A stretch of 64,000 nt of DNA, taken from the NCBI GenBank assembly GCA_027382625.1, contig JAJKFJ010021004.1, forward strand, positions 51,114 through 115,113, written 5' to 3'. Source of the stretch: Tetmemena sp. SeJ-2015 (lineage: Eukaryota; Ciliophora; Spirotrichea; Sporadotrichida; Oxytrichidae). This document shows, piece after piece, positions 1 through 11,910 of the stretch. The notes beneath the pieces were generated by a model, which saw nothing but the letters and a program-made list of their open reading frames with translations, ran no database searches and was not told where the DNA came from. Numbering within the stretch: the first letter of the stretch is position 1; each line of letters begins with the position of its first letter. The translations under genes were made by a program, and so were the position numbers.

Positions 1-15
1 ATATTTAAATAAGAA

Positions 16-2094
16 ATGCAATCATTCCATCAACATACTTTTGAGCCGAACCAACATCACCAATCCTACCATGATTCTTCTTCAGGTAAGCACTAAGTTT
101 CTGTTTAACTGTCTTCGATATAGATTCATTCTTTGAGGAAGCTAAAAATGGTCTTTTGAAGGACCTTGTGGACTTCTAAAACAGAGATGACTTCGATAGC
201 TATATGAAGTCACTAGAAAAGCAATACTATCAAAAAGCCAACGTCTCTCAAGCTCCTTATGATCAATTCCCAGATTTCCCTCCAAAGCCTTACTAGCACG
301 GAAGTAAGATCAACTATTCATAGTTAATACTTCATAGAAAAATCTCAGGATAGAGGTGGTAAAGACTTCATAGACCAAGTTCATGAGATAAACTAGAAAA
401 GGCAGTAGGCTTATAACTATCAGTCCTTTGCTTAACAGCAGCAAATACAATAGCAGTAGTAGCAGAGCGTTTACATGCAGTAACATCTTGGGCAAGTGAA
501 TCCGTTGATGAATCCTTTCTTTGACTAGGTTGTAAATAAGGAGAATAGCTAGTAAATCCCTACTTAACTGCTCAATTAGTCTATAATGCAAGCTCAGCAT
601 GTCTAATCTGTCTATCAACAGGCTCCAGATCATTTCGGCAGAGCTATGGAGCCAGCTCCACTTGCTTAAACAGGCTAAGCTCCATACATGTCTAGATTTG
701 TCGCGGGACCTTTGAGAATGGAGTCAAATCCACTAGGCGAGCCAATTAGAAACTTCAAAGCAGGCAGTCCTAATAGATAGCCTCCTGGAGCCTTATAGCT
801 CAACAATTACGATCTGAAAAATCCTGATGTTTAGTATGAGAGATACAAGCATCTAATGAGCAACTAATTTTACAATACGAATGCAAACTCAGTGAATACT
901 GGCTTCAACATGGTTGGCTAACACACTGTTTATTAACCATCTACTATCTTCATGCAAATTCAAGCTCAACAAGACTAGTTGAAATAAGTTCCTCAATAGA
1001 CTCCTGTGAATGAATAGTAAAGTTAAATTTTTATCTAGTGTAAAATGAAGCCTCTTCATTTATAGTTTACTAGCACACATTCAATCCTCATTTGAGCCAA
1101 CATTAACGCTTACCACAAACACAGCCAACTCCCTCATAATTAATATCAGGAGCTTACCCTTCTCCTCTGGGACACTATGACCACTCTGTCTCTTTGTACT
1201 AGCAGCCTAATCATCAAGTTGTGCCAGCAAACATCCCTAATCACCCTCTCAACTAGTAGTCAGCTACAACCATCGGTGCGCACCATCCTATACCACAGCC
1301 GCAAGGTGTCGGTCCAGAGTTTTACAGATCCATCACACTCAACAATTTGGTACCATCCATGTAATAGACAGTATTGGTGGAATTGAGAACACACTAAAGC
1401 CCTTGGAAGATAGTTTGAAGTTGCACGAGTTGAGGCCTTATCAAATTGAGAGAGACTACAGAAAGGAGCTCCAATACTCAAAGAGAGGAAAGAGCATTAA
1501 GCGATCTTTCTCAGAGAATGGAGGAGATGAGCAGCCTGATTTCAACTCTGAGCATGTTAAGATAGTATCAGCTTCGCCCTTCAGAGCAGTAGTGAGAGTC
1601 AACCCTCAAATTATTTTAAAGCATACTAAGGAGGTCTTCTTAATAAGAAGAGAGATGAGAACGATTCAGATAGCTCTAGTGATGACGGCAGAGAAAGCGA
1701 TGATGAAGAAGAGTTGGGTAGAGTGAATCCTCATCATTAAAAAGTTGATGCAAATATGAGGAGCTCAAGGGCTATCCATCAAGAGAGAACTCAACAAATA
1801 AGGAATGATTCAATGAGTTTAAGAGGCCAAAGAGAAGATTTCTTGGGAACTTTCTAAGAGAAGCGCACAACTCCCAATGGCAGCTAGAAAGGCTTCATCA
1901 ATGAGGGCCTTTAGAATTTCACAGGTGAGCAGCACAATACTTTCCAGTAATCCTCTTCAGGGATGGCGCAAGGAATGATTCAATAGCAAAGATCTGGAAG
2001 TAGCTAAGTTATAAAAGACTAGTCTAAGCTCATGAGAGGACAGAGAGAGTAATTTTTAAGTGGCTTCTAACTCCCTCCTCTCAGACCTTAATGA
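16..2094 (+). CDS. Gln-rich protein, unknown function (IES-interrupted)
   Basis: Starts at the first ATG and ends at the TGA at 2092-2094, about 630 residues after processing. I do not recognise a domain. The protein is rich in Gln (nearly all from TAA/TAG), with a run of Gln near 460 and an acidic serine stretch near 1680. The central part, starting HVIDSIGG, is more ordered. GT-AG introns lie at 86-123, 304-337 and 1040-1065 (38, 34 and 26 nt); each fixes the frame. Two further frame breaks match no good intron, but are repaired by removing direct-repeat-bounded segments at 1330-1352 and 1594-1649. The ATG is only 15 bases from the window edge, so an upstream exon cannot be excluded. Confidence 0.75.
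1330..1352 (+). other. IES, 23 nt, pointer CCATC
   Basis: CCATC occurs at 1330-1334 and again at 1353-1357. Removing one copy plus the intervening bases shifts the frame by two. It joins an ordered segment ending EFYRSI to HVIDSIGGIEN, which runs on in a long open frame. Confidence 0.7.
1594..1649 (+). other. IES, 56 nt, pointer GAGAG
   Basis: GAGAG occurs at 1594-1598 and 1650-1654. Excision restores a frame leading into an acidic Ser/Asp stretch (DENDSDSSSDD) that stays open to the gene's TGA. The removed segment is more AT-rich than its flanks. A 29-nt GT-AG intron starting near 1558 is a weaker alternative. Confidence 0.6.
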
Positions 2095-2337
2095 TCTTAT
2101 TTTAAGCAAGTTTAGATTTTAAGAGAACACTTTTTCCCCTTCTTTAATGCTCTTCATTTGAATGGAAGGGTCGCAATTCGAAATTTGTGGTTCTATAATA
2201 TGACTTTTATTCCTCTAATTCCTTACCTTCTCTTTGCCTAGTAATAAAATTAATCAGTAAAGTCGCTTATCTTCTCTGATAGAATAGTATTAAATTATCA
2301 TAATAATAAAATTAAGATTCGCAATTAATTGCACAAA

Positions 2338-5300
2338 ATGAACGAAAGTGAAGACCCAAACACCCAGCAGCAAACTCCCAATCCTATATTATAATTCATG
2401 TTCAAAATATATTGATGAGTACACTATATTTTGAATGAGCAAGCCAAAAGCTCATAGTACTACCAGTGTAAGTTTTAGTAAAGAGTTTAATGAATGATCT
2501 ATCTATCAAAGATAGACAGGCAATTTGGAAATAGCCAGTCTTTTAATTAGCGGTTTTTAAGATAAACTTTAGAACCCAATGAGTATTTTCGAGTTGGTGA
2601 TATTGGCCTAAAGGCTAGCATCCCTCCTAGCAACGCCCAGCCTTATATTCCGCGTAAGGGTGCTTTAATAATCTAAAGAATTGCTGCTCTTCTATTAGCT
2701 CTGATTAAGCAGCTTCATTTCCCTTGCATTTATTGAATATAATGGATGTGCTAAATGCTTTTTGAATAGAAAACAAGAACTGGAATGATGATGAGGATGA
2801 GGAGGAGTACGAAGATGGCGACTAGGAGATTGGTCTGCAGCAGTACGATGGAAGGAATTCTTACCACCACAAATCCATCAGCTCCTAAGATATGCAGCGC
2901 AACATCAACTAAATCCTAGATGATGAAGATGATCCATATTATATGTGCTTAAGCAGAAATATAGCCATAGCCTTTTGTATGATCCACTCTATGAGCCAGC
3001 TCGTAAGTTCCGAAAGGAGAGTTTTAACGTATGTAAATAGAGTAAAACATGAATTCGCAGTAGTAGAACATTTACCACAACGCCAAGTAGATGGGTTACC
3101 GCCACGATGGCTAACTCAACTAGGACGATGTCGATTTCTCAGAGAGGAACCTTCCCCCAAGGAGAGGAGCCAACGGGGAAGAAGATCCTGAGTTTCAGAG
3201 ACTGGATGGAGTACCCTACCGCAGGCCCCCTAGAGAAAACTACCCACCAAGGGAGTTTAGGCCTAAGTATGATGAGAGCCAGATCGACATGGAGTCTAAC
3301 TTCAGGAAGTACTACTTCAAGGATAGAGACTTTTACAAGAAGGTTATTGATCAGGAGGACCCAGGCTAAACTCAGATCAACAAGCTGTTGCATATACATT
3401 TTATAGGTAGTGTTTAAGAAGGATTCAAATTCAAGATCCACATCTTCCAAATAGCAGAGGACGAGGAGCTTGTGAGAGAACAAGAGAAGAGAGTTTTCAT
3501 GCAACTAACTGACTTTTAAACATCGATAATATAAGCATTGTGTTATCTTTAACTGACATGTTCTGTTGCGACATCCGCTCGAAAATCTTGCCGCCCAAGA
3601 TCCGATACTTCTGCAACGTTATAGAAAAGTAGGACGCTAAAAACCTGTATAATCTACAAAGCAATCTAGAGCAGCCACTTCGTTGCTCCATCTTCCTCGA
3701 TTTGCCAGAGGAAGTATTTGTCCGATATGCTGATATCGAGGCAAAAGCATATGAGGAATATCAAGCTGCGTAGAAACGCAAATATGAGGAGAGAAGTCAA
3801 TAGTATTCAGCTAGCAACCCTAACTACAGAGAGGAACAGAAATCTCACAACTAGTACCCAAACCGTTACTCTGAGCAAAAGAGAGACTTCCATACTAATC
3901 AAGGATAGCCAAGAGACTATGAGCAGCGAGGTTATCATGACCGATAGTAGAGAGAGGAGTATGATCGTGGTTACCCTAAGTAGAACAAACGATAGGATCA
4001 CTATCAAGAAGAGGAGGAAAATCCAAGGCAATCTAATAGGCAGGTGTCAGATGGAGGCAGCAGCAGGATTGTTATTGATACCTCTAAGCAAACAAGGACA
4101 GTGACTGATGGAAGAGCCTCTAATCAGTAATAGAGGTAGGTGAGCAACAACGAGAGATAATATGAAGAAGATGAGTTCCAAGTGAGATCATTCAAGCACA
4201 AGGATCAAAAGTAAAACTAGGGCGGCTATTATAACAATAGCAACAACAACCAAAGAAGCTACGGCTCTGATGGCTATCAGAACAGAGCTCCTCAGGGAAG
4301 GCAAGGAGATCATGGCAGCTAGGGCTTCCAAGGACAGGGCAGCTCTAGAAACGACCAGCGCGATTACCACTAGCAGTAGCCTTCGCACTATCACACTCAA
4401 AATCAGGGAAGAGATTATAATAGACACGACTAGGGAAGCGGTTATTAGGGAGGCTCTCAACAGAAGGACTATAAGGCTCCCTACTACGGAGGCTAAAGCA
4501 GAGGTGGCTACCAAGGAAATCAGAGACACGATGATAGAGTAAGCAAAGATTTGTCTTAAACTGTATTAGGGAGGTGCTAGAGATGATTACCATCAGGATA
4601 AGGGATACAACAAGAGGAACTACGATGAACCCCAGTTCTAAAAGCAGAGATGTTTATTTTTCTTATCTTATAATGAGAAGTCACCAATCTCACTATGATG
4701 ACAAGGATTGTAATTTAAAAGTTTTAAAGAGACATTTTCAAATAGAACTTGAAGTCAGAAGTCACCACTCTGCGAAGCAAGGTGATAAGTATCACGGCAA
4801 GTCCAATCCATAACTTTATTATCTCTTTTAAGAATAATGATGAATTAATTGAATTACGACCATGGGCCCAGCAAGTCTAGTGGCTCAGATTCCTACCACA
4901 AAAAGAACAACTACTCTAGCACTTACTACGATAATCTCTTAAACTCTTTCTATCTTTATCGTGATGACAGAGGACACTCTCAGAGGCAAGACTATGGCAA
5001 TTAAGGGGCAACTGGAAGAACAAGGGCTAGGCAAGAGATGAAGATGAGGGCTTCTACAGTCAGAAGTAAGGCTACAGTGCCTAAAAGAAGTACTCTGACA
5101 GCAACAACGCCTCTTCCTCCTAAAATCAAGGCTACAGCGGAGGCTCTATTACAGAAAATAAGATTAATATTTTTTACAATGACGGTCTTAATACTATGTT
5201 AAAATAAATTCAACTTTGTAAATAACTCTCAGAGCTACAGAGGTGGAAGGGGAGGCTACAACCAGTCCTACTAAACTTGGATAAGTTTAAGTCATTTATT

Positions 5301-5616
5301 TTTATTCATTAGAGGATATTCTCTCTTCTTGTTTAGCAAAGAAGATGAAGCTGATTTAAAAGCAGCTGAGGAAACAAAAATTCTCACACTTGATAGGCTC
5401 TGCCGCCTCATAGAGAAGCAATAGTTGAGGGGAGGCCTTAAAATTTGTAAAATTTTAGTTTTTGGTTCTAAAAATTTCAAATTTCGAAGATTCATTCTCA
5501 ATATCAGGCCTTCATTTTTCTAATAACAAGTAATTTGCTATCCTGTTTACTAATAATTCTTCCTCCCAAATACATATTCGTGCTATATATTTTCTGAGAT
5601 AAAGATAGAGAGGTGA
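2338..5616 (+). CDS. RGG/YGG-rich protein, probably RNA-binding (heavily IES-interrupted)
   Basis: The N-terminal part has an acidic stretch (NDDEDEEEYED) and an ordered region around 3250-3750 that I do not recognise. From about 3750 the protein is low-complexity, with Tyr, Gly, Gln, Asn and Arg repeats and an RGG tail (SYRGGRGGYNQ), as in RNA-binding proteins that form granules; that role is inference. GT-AG introns fit at 2468-2515 and 3029-3060. Four IESs are resolved (3506, 4676, 4996, 5156), and several other frame changes are not, for example near 2700, 2930 and 4830. Two in-frame TGA codons at 2413-2418 show that the proposed start is followed by an unresolved insertion. The last TGA in the final frame is at 5614-5616, but the true end may be nearer 5280. 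Confidence 0.6.
3506..3549 (+). other. IES, 44 nt, pointer TAACTGAC
   Basis: An eight-base direct repeat occurs at 3506-3513 and 3550-3557. Excision joins VFMQLTD to MFCCDIRSKILPPK, so two ordered stretches of the protein become continuous. Read through, the first frame loses coding character immediately. Confidence 0.85.
4676..4756 (+). other. IES, 81 nt, pointer AGAAGTCACCA
   Basis: An eleven-base direct repeat occurs at 4676-4686 and 4757-4767. The length is a multiple of three. Excision gives the low-complexity segment RSHHSAKQGDKYHGKSNP. A second small segment just upstream (about 4650-4675) seems also to be removed, but its pointer is only about three bases. Confidence 0.65.
4996..5006 (+). 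other. Very short IES-like segment, 11 nt, pointer GGCAA
   Basis: GGCAA is at 4996-5000 and 5007-5011. Removing 11 nt restores the frame from SQRQDYGN into WKNKGQARDEDEGFYSQKQ. A local duplication or an assembly error would look the same. Confidence 0.45.
5156..5219 (+). other. IES, 64 nt, pointer AAATAA
   Basis: AAATAA is at 5156-5161 and 5220-5225 (a third, shorter match lies between). Excision joins SGGSITEN to NSQSYRGGRGGYNQSY, giving an RGG tail in keeping with the rest of the protein. The removed piece is very AT-rich. Confidence 0.75.
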
Positions 5617-5841
5617 GCGAGTGAGTGTGAGAAATCCAACAAAGTATTATTTTGAATAAATTTTCAAGAGGATAGATTTATTTATAACAATTTTGGGTTT
5701 AAATGCCCTTAAGATTAAGTTATTCATTTTCACACGCTATTTATTACAAGTGAGGTGCTACACTAGTTTAACAATTGCTATGTATAAGTTTGTGCGCCCC
5801 TCTCTCTCAATCAATCACTCCAATTGATTATGATGATGAGT

Positions 5842-8800
5842 TCAAGGGTCCAAGTACTCGGGAGAGCCCTGAAATTGCTCATTGGAGCTAGAACCAACCT
5901 TGCGAGAGAAGAGGCTCTTAATACCCTTTTTTAATTGCATGAGCTTCTATCCAACAGAGCTTTGAAGCTGAGGCTTAAGGTTTATTCTATAGTCATCTTC
6001 CTTTTATTCTCCCTTTAATAAATTGAATTAGCATTCACATTCTTATTCAGAGAGTTGGCTATCACATTATCTGAAGAAGGTGGACTTTTTTGGTTGTTTC
6101 GTCTGAAAATCAGCGTCTCTTATCTTTGCTTTAGCCTTGAGTTGACTATCAGTAGGGGAATAGAAACCTAAAGCTTGCTCTTTGAGAATGAAAGTTTGGT
6201 GGGGCTCTTTCTCATACTTTTCTAAGTTATTGGAGGGGGCTGCTCTCAGATAACAGGGAGAGACTAAACTCAAGTCGATTTTGTGCTTGCCTCCTCTCAT
6301 CACTTAGGACTAGACTGACTAACTATACTCCAGATCGCTCCTTTGAACTTAAAAAAGATGTAATACACTTTGAAATTGATAGAGAATAAAAACTGGACTT
6401 TTTTCGAAAGGCTCTTGAAAATTAGACCTTGAACTCCCATTCCTAAAAGAAAGCTCATGGACTCTTTAAATTGAGGAGAGACGTGGATAATTTACAAGAC
6501 TCCATTTAAGATACAATAAAATAACTTCTTAATGGATTGCTTCTGTTAGCGATGCTTCGTTCCAGAACAAGTGTGCTATCATTCAAGTTTCTTTTTCCAG
6601 ATTCAAGATTCTCCTCATCCAAATCGTTTCTCAAAGGAAATTAAAAAAATGAGTTTCGCATTTATTCTCTGACTTTAGTTCCTGGCGGGGCTACAGACTA
6701 TTTTAGGAATAGAGGAGTTATATCGAGCAGAGGAATCCATACGGGAGGAATTCTCACCCTCCAGTACTCTCAAGCAATTGATTCTCCTGTTGAATTGAAC
6801 TTGGTCAGTGTAAACTATGAGCCAGAAAGATAAATGTCATCTAGAATGCTATTGCAAGAATCAAATATAAGGTTTACATGGAGTTCTTGTCAGCAAAGTG
6901 ATAAAATGAAGACTCCTCTATGTCCTTCAGACTAAGAGCGGCTCTCTTGCCATTGCTTGGTGGGTGATAGCGGTACACATTTAGTGGCCCACCGGGATTA
7001 TAGTACAGTATGCTTGCGCTGATTAGATCAGCAGCAACTAGAGTCTATGAGGGCAGCAGCTTCAGGTCAAAGCTATTCCTCCTCGGCAGCAGGTGAAGCC
7101 TCGGGGGATTGAAATCATTAGAGGCGAGGGAAACAGTCCTGTGAGATTGTTTATCATTAACATTGTGGAGGGAATAGAAATTTTCGTTGTCGACCTTAAT
7201 CGACTGCATCATATCTGAGAGTTCGATTTTGAAGTCCCTATCAGAACTGAACCTCTTATAGCAGACTGGACAGCTTTCCTATTAAAAATTTAACTCTCAC
7301 CTCCTCATTCATTCAAAATGAATTTTATGTGATGAGTTGTCTATTAAGTATCGAAACGGTGGTCGATGCAGGTGGCGTGGAAATAGTGAAGGCAGCTCAA
7401 TAGTCTGCAGAAGTCCAAGTTTTTAATTTGCTGCTGGCAGATCTGGCACCTAAATCCAAGTGATTAAGAGACGCAAACTTGATTATAAATTAGGGCGTAG
7501 TCGCTTATAATAAATTAAATAATGGTAAAGTATTGATACGAACGAGATTATTGAGTGCAACTGCTGCAGCTTTACTCTTTTATGAGAGCTTGAACTTACT
7601 TAGAAATTATGTATTTTTTGCCAGGAAGTCTTATCAACGTCGCTTTTAATATACAATGTCATAAATGAGATAATAAAGAAGGATTTGGGGTTGTCGCTTT
7701 GACCTTATAGTATCTTTCTCTCTTAAAACGCTGGATGTCTCTTATATATGGTAACCCCTATGTGTCCCGAGATTAAATTACAACTTCTTAATTTTTATCC
7801 TCTCTCTATTTTAAATAGAGAGCGAATAGATAACTGATCTCTCTAATCGACAGCCTCAGTTTTGAAGCTGCTCCTTCTCTTAATCTCAATGTGGAGATTT
7901 TGATTGAGGAATCCAGAAGACATATATTAAAAAATATAACCTCATCTTTTTAAGAAGGAAGGAACTCTTGCGAAAGCTGATGCTTTTGGTGAAATTGAGA
8001 GATGTCATCCGAGTTCTCACTTATTTTTGCAGACAGGGGTTTCTCTAAGCTCCTTTAGGACGAAGTTTTGTGTTTACGTGGCATCTGATTGCTAGCCCCA
8101 AAAATTAAGCTCCCGTGAGACAGGTAAGATAACTCACTCTCGCTCTTGCAAGCTTCTTCCTTACCGATGTGCTAATTTTTCTTCTCACCAGAGAGACCCT
8201 CTTACTCCATAACGTTGCATTCAACAAATTAAGATGAGTAAGAATTCAATTAAAGGTGGTCATTCGGTGTCTCTTGCATTCATGCAAACAGTGGAATCGT
8301 CATTAAGGTAAGAACTATTTTGGGGATTTTAGTCAGAGTACTTCCTTATTCCCCTTCGAATGTAACTTAACCAAATATGGCAAAAAAAAGTTTGCTAATG
8401 TTGGCTTGCTGGCAATTTGCGTAAGGGGTTTCTGATTGGTGATAGTTTTGCGTTTCATAGGGCAAGTATCTGTTTTCACCCAGTCGGCATTTTTGACCTG
8501 CTTCACACCTCTAGCCACAAATATCTATCACCTACACATAAAAGGCATCTTAATCAAAATATTGCTTGTTTGCTTATTAAGGCAATATTCTTGGATTGAA
8601 GAAGATTGCTCTTGCTGAGATAATTTCTTAATGGGGGTCTCGAGTGGAGCACAGCCGCTCTCTATTTCTTGCTTTAGAGTGAGGGTTCTTCCAACTGGCC
8701 TCTTTATTTGAATTTGCCTGTCAAGACCATCAGAGTTTGTGAAATTTGCCCCTCCTTGGCATTAAAGCAACTCATTTAAGTTTGAATACACAGTTTAAAT

Positions 8801-9051
8801 GGTTATGCATTCGAAATTGGCCATGAAATTTCTGGCGTCTGGTTAAGATTGGTCTTGCTCTTAATTTGGAGAATGGCTTTGTAAAGAGAACTTGGCCTCT
8901 GAGTTTATTTGAGTCGTCTGCTGAAGAGAAGTCACTTTTACTATATTCTTTGCCTTGCGCTTCCTCATTTGAAGAAAGATAAAAAAAATTCACTCACCCT
9001 CTCTATAGAAGCACTTTGCAATTCATTAAATTTTAGATCGTGAGAGCGCAT
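5842..9051 (-). CDS. RING-H2 finger protein, putative E3 ubiquitin ligase
   Basis: Reads on the minus strand from an ATG at 9049-9051 to a TGA at 5842-5844. A RING-H2 domain is encoded between about 7447 and 7245: CQIC, then C-x-H-x2-H-x2-C, then CPVC. The first six zinc ligands and the last two are split by a 62-nt IES; after its removal the spacing fits the family exactly. RING-H2 domains recruit ubiquitin-conjugating enzymes, so E3 ligase activity is the likely role. The rest is Gln/Ser-rich and not recognisable. A long clean stretch (about 6500 to 5842) forms the C-terminus. Several frame changes between 9000 and 7500 and between 6850 and 6500 are unresolved, so the exact exon structure is uncertain. 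No membrane segment was evident. Confidence 0.75.
7279..7340 (-). other. IES, 62 nt, inside the RING finger; pointer TTAATAG
   Basis: On the plus strand CTATTAA lies at 7279-7285 and 7341-7347. Without excision the minus-strand frame hits a TGA between the histidine/cysteine part and the final CPVC of the RING. With excision it reads CIDHRFDTQQESCPVC, a standard RING-H2 spacing. Confidence 0.9.
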
Positions 9052-10286
9052 AGTAGGCAGACTACAAAGACGACGACTCCTAAAATTATGAATACCAAGA
9101 GCTGAGCCCTGGGTGAGCCCCCTTCACTTCCTAGGTTTTAATTATTCTAATTAGAACTTGTAGTAGTTAAAAAAAATGATAACAGAAAAATCTTCTTTTA
9201 ATGATAGTTGAATTGAAATCTGATTGCATTTGCGAGGTAAATAATAAACTTCCTTGATTCCTTAGTTTAGAGTTAGGCTACTGATCTAGGTATGATTCGT
9301 TTTGGGCGTCTAGTGTCCGCTTTGAAATTTCCAATTATAGTTTGTCTACTAGTACTTATTTCTTTGATATACTACTTCTTATTTCTTCCTTCATGAAGCT
9401 TGATTAATTTTATTATTTGGTGAGTATTAGATTGCTTTTAGGGTTTTAATTATAGATGAGAATTACTTATAAGCGATTTTTTAGTCAGAAGAAGAATAAA
9501 TTTATCCTAATTTTTAAATGCTAATGAAAAAAACTTGCAGATCAAATTAGTAGCATAGAATTCAACTGCCAGTATATTATAAACCCCAAAATTTCTATTT
9601 TGACTTGCACTTGATGTTTGATATAATTCTCTCTTATAATAATTGCTTATTAATACATCAAGTGAGATTTAAAATCAAGAGAGCCATTTAATAATTAAGA
9701 TAGATAGGTGGTGGGTGATTGAATTGACTTTAGATGCTTGGAACTTAGACAACAAAGAATAAAGCTAAAACTCTTTTTTTATCTCTCTCAAATATTGACG
9801 TCATTACTTTAATCATACGAACTCTAATCACATTTCTAGAGCAAGGTTAAACTATTCATTAGAGAATTTAATGAAAGAGGTTTTACTACTACTATAAGTT
9901 GGTAAATTAATTTTGACGAATTGACTTTAAAACGATGGTGATAATATTTAATATATACAAATAAGCAAACGTGAACATCATAATTATTATAAAAAGAACA
10001 CGAGGAGGCATAAGAAGGGAGATGCATTTTATACTTGTCAAATATTTCATCTACTAGAAAGTTTAATTTAGAGTTAGAAGAAAACAAAAGTACGATTATT
10101 ATTATTACAGCCAGGAAGTAGAGAAATTATAAATTAGTTTTGGCTAATAAAATAATTGAAAGTTAGTTAGTTGCTTAATTAAAGTAAAATTTCAACATTG
10201 AAAGAAAAAATGAGTTTTATGAGGTTTTAAGAGAGAGTGAGTGAGGGGTATTTATTTTGATTTAAAAAGTTGAAAAAATTATAAAT
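9052..10286. other. AT-rich spacer, no gene seen
   Basis: Both strands lack a convincing TGA-only open frame. The few open stretches are low-complexity AT (Asn, Tyr, Phe, Leu, Lys). No repeat, tRNA or transposon feature was recognised. In a germline genome this is probably DNA eliminated between gene loci. Confidence 0.5.
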
Positions 10287-10712
10287 TTAAAATGTCTCGA
10301 CCGACGTAAGCTGACAGATAGAACTAGCTCCATTAAGCAGAGGACTTATAAAGCTATCAGGATGACTACTAGGACTAAAACCAGTTACTTCAAAGCTCAG
10401 CCAACACTGATCTTTAGAATAGATTAAATTTTGAGGAAAAAAATTTTTGTTGTAATTTAATCTAGCTGCTAACCCTTCTTTAGATATAATAATTAATTCT
10501 TCCTTCATTTCTCTATCTTTTTTATCTTTGCTGATGATGGCAGCACAGGTCAGAGGAGCACACACTTCACAAGCTCTAATTAAGAAAGTATGTATGGCTA
10601 CGTATTTCTCTAAAGGAAAAATTAAAAACTTAGTTCAGTTTGACAGCTAAATCTATATTTAGGTCGCGGAAAATCTGCTAGCGAGGGCCTTCTTGCCAAC
10701 TGGAGCGCACAT
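10287..10712 (-). CDS. Short unknown protein (boundaries uncertain)
   Basis: Minus-strand reading from an ATG at 10710-10712 gives a balanced, non-repetitive composition with a hydrophobic segment (KFLIFPLEKYVAIHTFLI), then ACEVCAPLTCAAIISKD and a charged stretch. One in-frame TGA interrupts it near 10640, so a short IES or an error must lie there. The end given is the last position with coding character; the first TGA in that frame is only at 10047-10049. I do not recognise a family. Confidence 0.4.
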
Positions 10713-10907
10713 CAAGCAAGCCCTCTCCTATTTGGATTTGGCTATCAAAGCTGAATTAAAAATTAAATACACGAAAAACACACACACATATATAAGTTAT
10801 GTAATGCTACATTTTTATAGTGGTCTGAATTAGTTCTGGTAAGTTATCATTTACAATTCTAAACGCTTATATAGAGTGACCTGCACTCAGCCTTCTTTTA
10901 CATTTCT

Positions 10908-11712
10908 ATGTTTGAGATTTGCCTGTTCGTGATGAGCCTGCTCCTGTTCTTCTCTAACCCTCACGAAATGGTGTACATGTGGTTTCATATCGCACATATC
11001 CCCCGAGCTATCCTCGGATTCATAATCCTCAAGAAACTCCCCAGATCTCATTAACTCGCTGCCAATATCTCAATTCCAGCTCACGAGAAGATGCCCTTCG
11101 AAACTATCATGCGCAAATTTTAATTATGATATTGCAATATTTGAATGCGATACATGGTAATGGGAGCGAGAGATGCACTCAAGGACTTCACTGAGCAAAC
11201 TCGCAAGTGGATCTTCTCCTATTGCCTCATCTCTTTGCTCTGCGTTATACTGGACATGATATATCCCTCATTATAAAAATCCCTACCCATAGTATATAAC
11301 TCTTATATTTTCTGAATAGTTCTTCTCACAAGTGAAGGACTATGCTCGTCTGCAATCTGCTTTCGGAGACCTGGCCCTGGTAACAATAGCTTCCCTTTTC
11401 TTAGCGATGGATTGGTTCTACGTGCTATGGGTTTTCAGTTTGCGGGTGCGCTTCCCATCCTATATCTCCTCCCAGTTTATGAAGGGTCTATTCGGCTTTA
11501 TGCAGAAACTCACCTCAGACATAAATAACTACTTGGCTGCGCACAAGACTAAGCATGAGATCAACTACACGGAGGAGGCTGAAAAATATGACTACGTCAA
11601 ACAGTACTACAAAAATCAGAACGATGCGAGAGCTGTGAGTCAGCCTCAGTAGATGTAAATCCCACATCCGGGGCCATATCAAACTGACTAGAATTAAGAC
11701 TAATCGAACTGA
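10908..11712 (+). CDS. Small multipass membrane protein, unknown
   Basis: From the ATG at 10908-10910 to the TGA at 11710-11712, about 245 residues after processing. Hydrophobic segments suitable for membrane spans occur near the start (EICLFVMSLLLFF), at WIFSYCLISLLCVILDMIY and at LALVTIASLFLAMDWFYVLWVF. A charged, hydrophilic tail rich in Lys, Tyr and Gln follows. A 36-nt IES at 11109-11144 and a 28-nt GT-AG intron at 11292-11319 are both needed for a continuous frame. Coding may extend further 5', since the upstream frame stays open across a possible GTAAG intron near 10838. No family was recognised. Confidence 0.7.
11109..11144 (+). other. IES, 36 nt, pointer ATGCG
   Basis: ATGCG is at 11109-11113 and 11145-11149. 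The insert contains an in-frame TGA. Excision keeps the frame and joins MPFETIMR to YMVMGARDALKDFTEQ. Confidence 0.8.
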
Positions 11713-11910
11713 TATAGAGTATAAGTAGTAGTTAGTAGTAGGAGTAAGTTTCAAGCACTATAAACCCAGTCATTCTTGTCTTTTGAAACTCATTCAGGAT
11801 TTTAATTTCTTCACACTCTTATAATCGAGCATTAGATAGTAGTACTGTTTTCGATCAAATAATGAAGAATAGTTATTAGAAAGGTGATGATCTCACTTTG
11901 GGTGAGTTAA

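Noticed and set aside
310..633. Minus-strand Leu-rich open frame
   Set aside because: It is antisense to the Gln-rich first gene; CAG/CAA/TAG runs give Leu-rich shadows on the opposite strand.
7300..7360. Treating the RING gene as a pseudogene because of its in-frame TGA
   Set aside because: A perfect 7-base direct repeat bounds the disrupted segment and its removal restores exact RING spacing.
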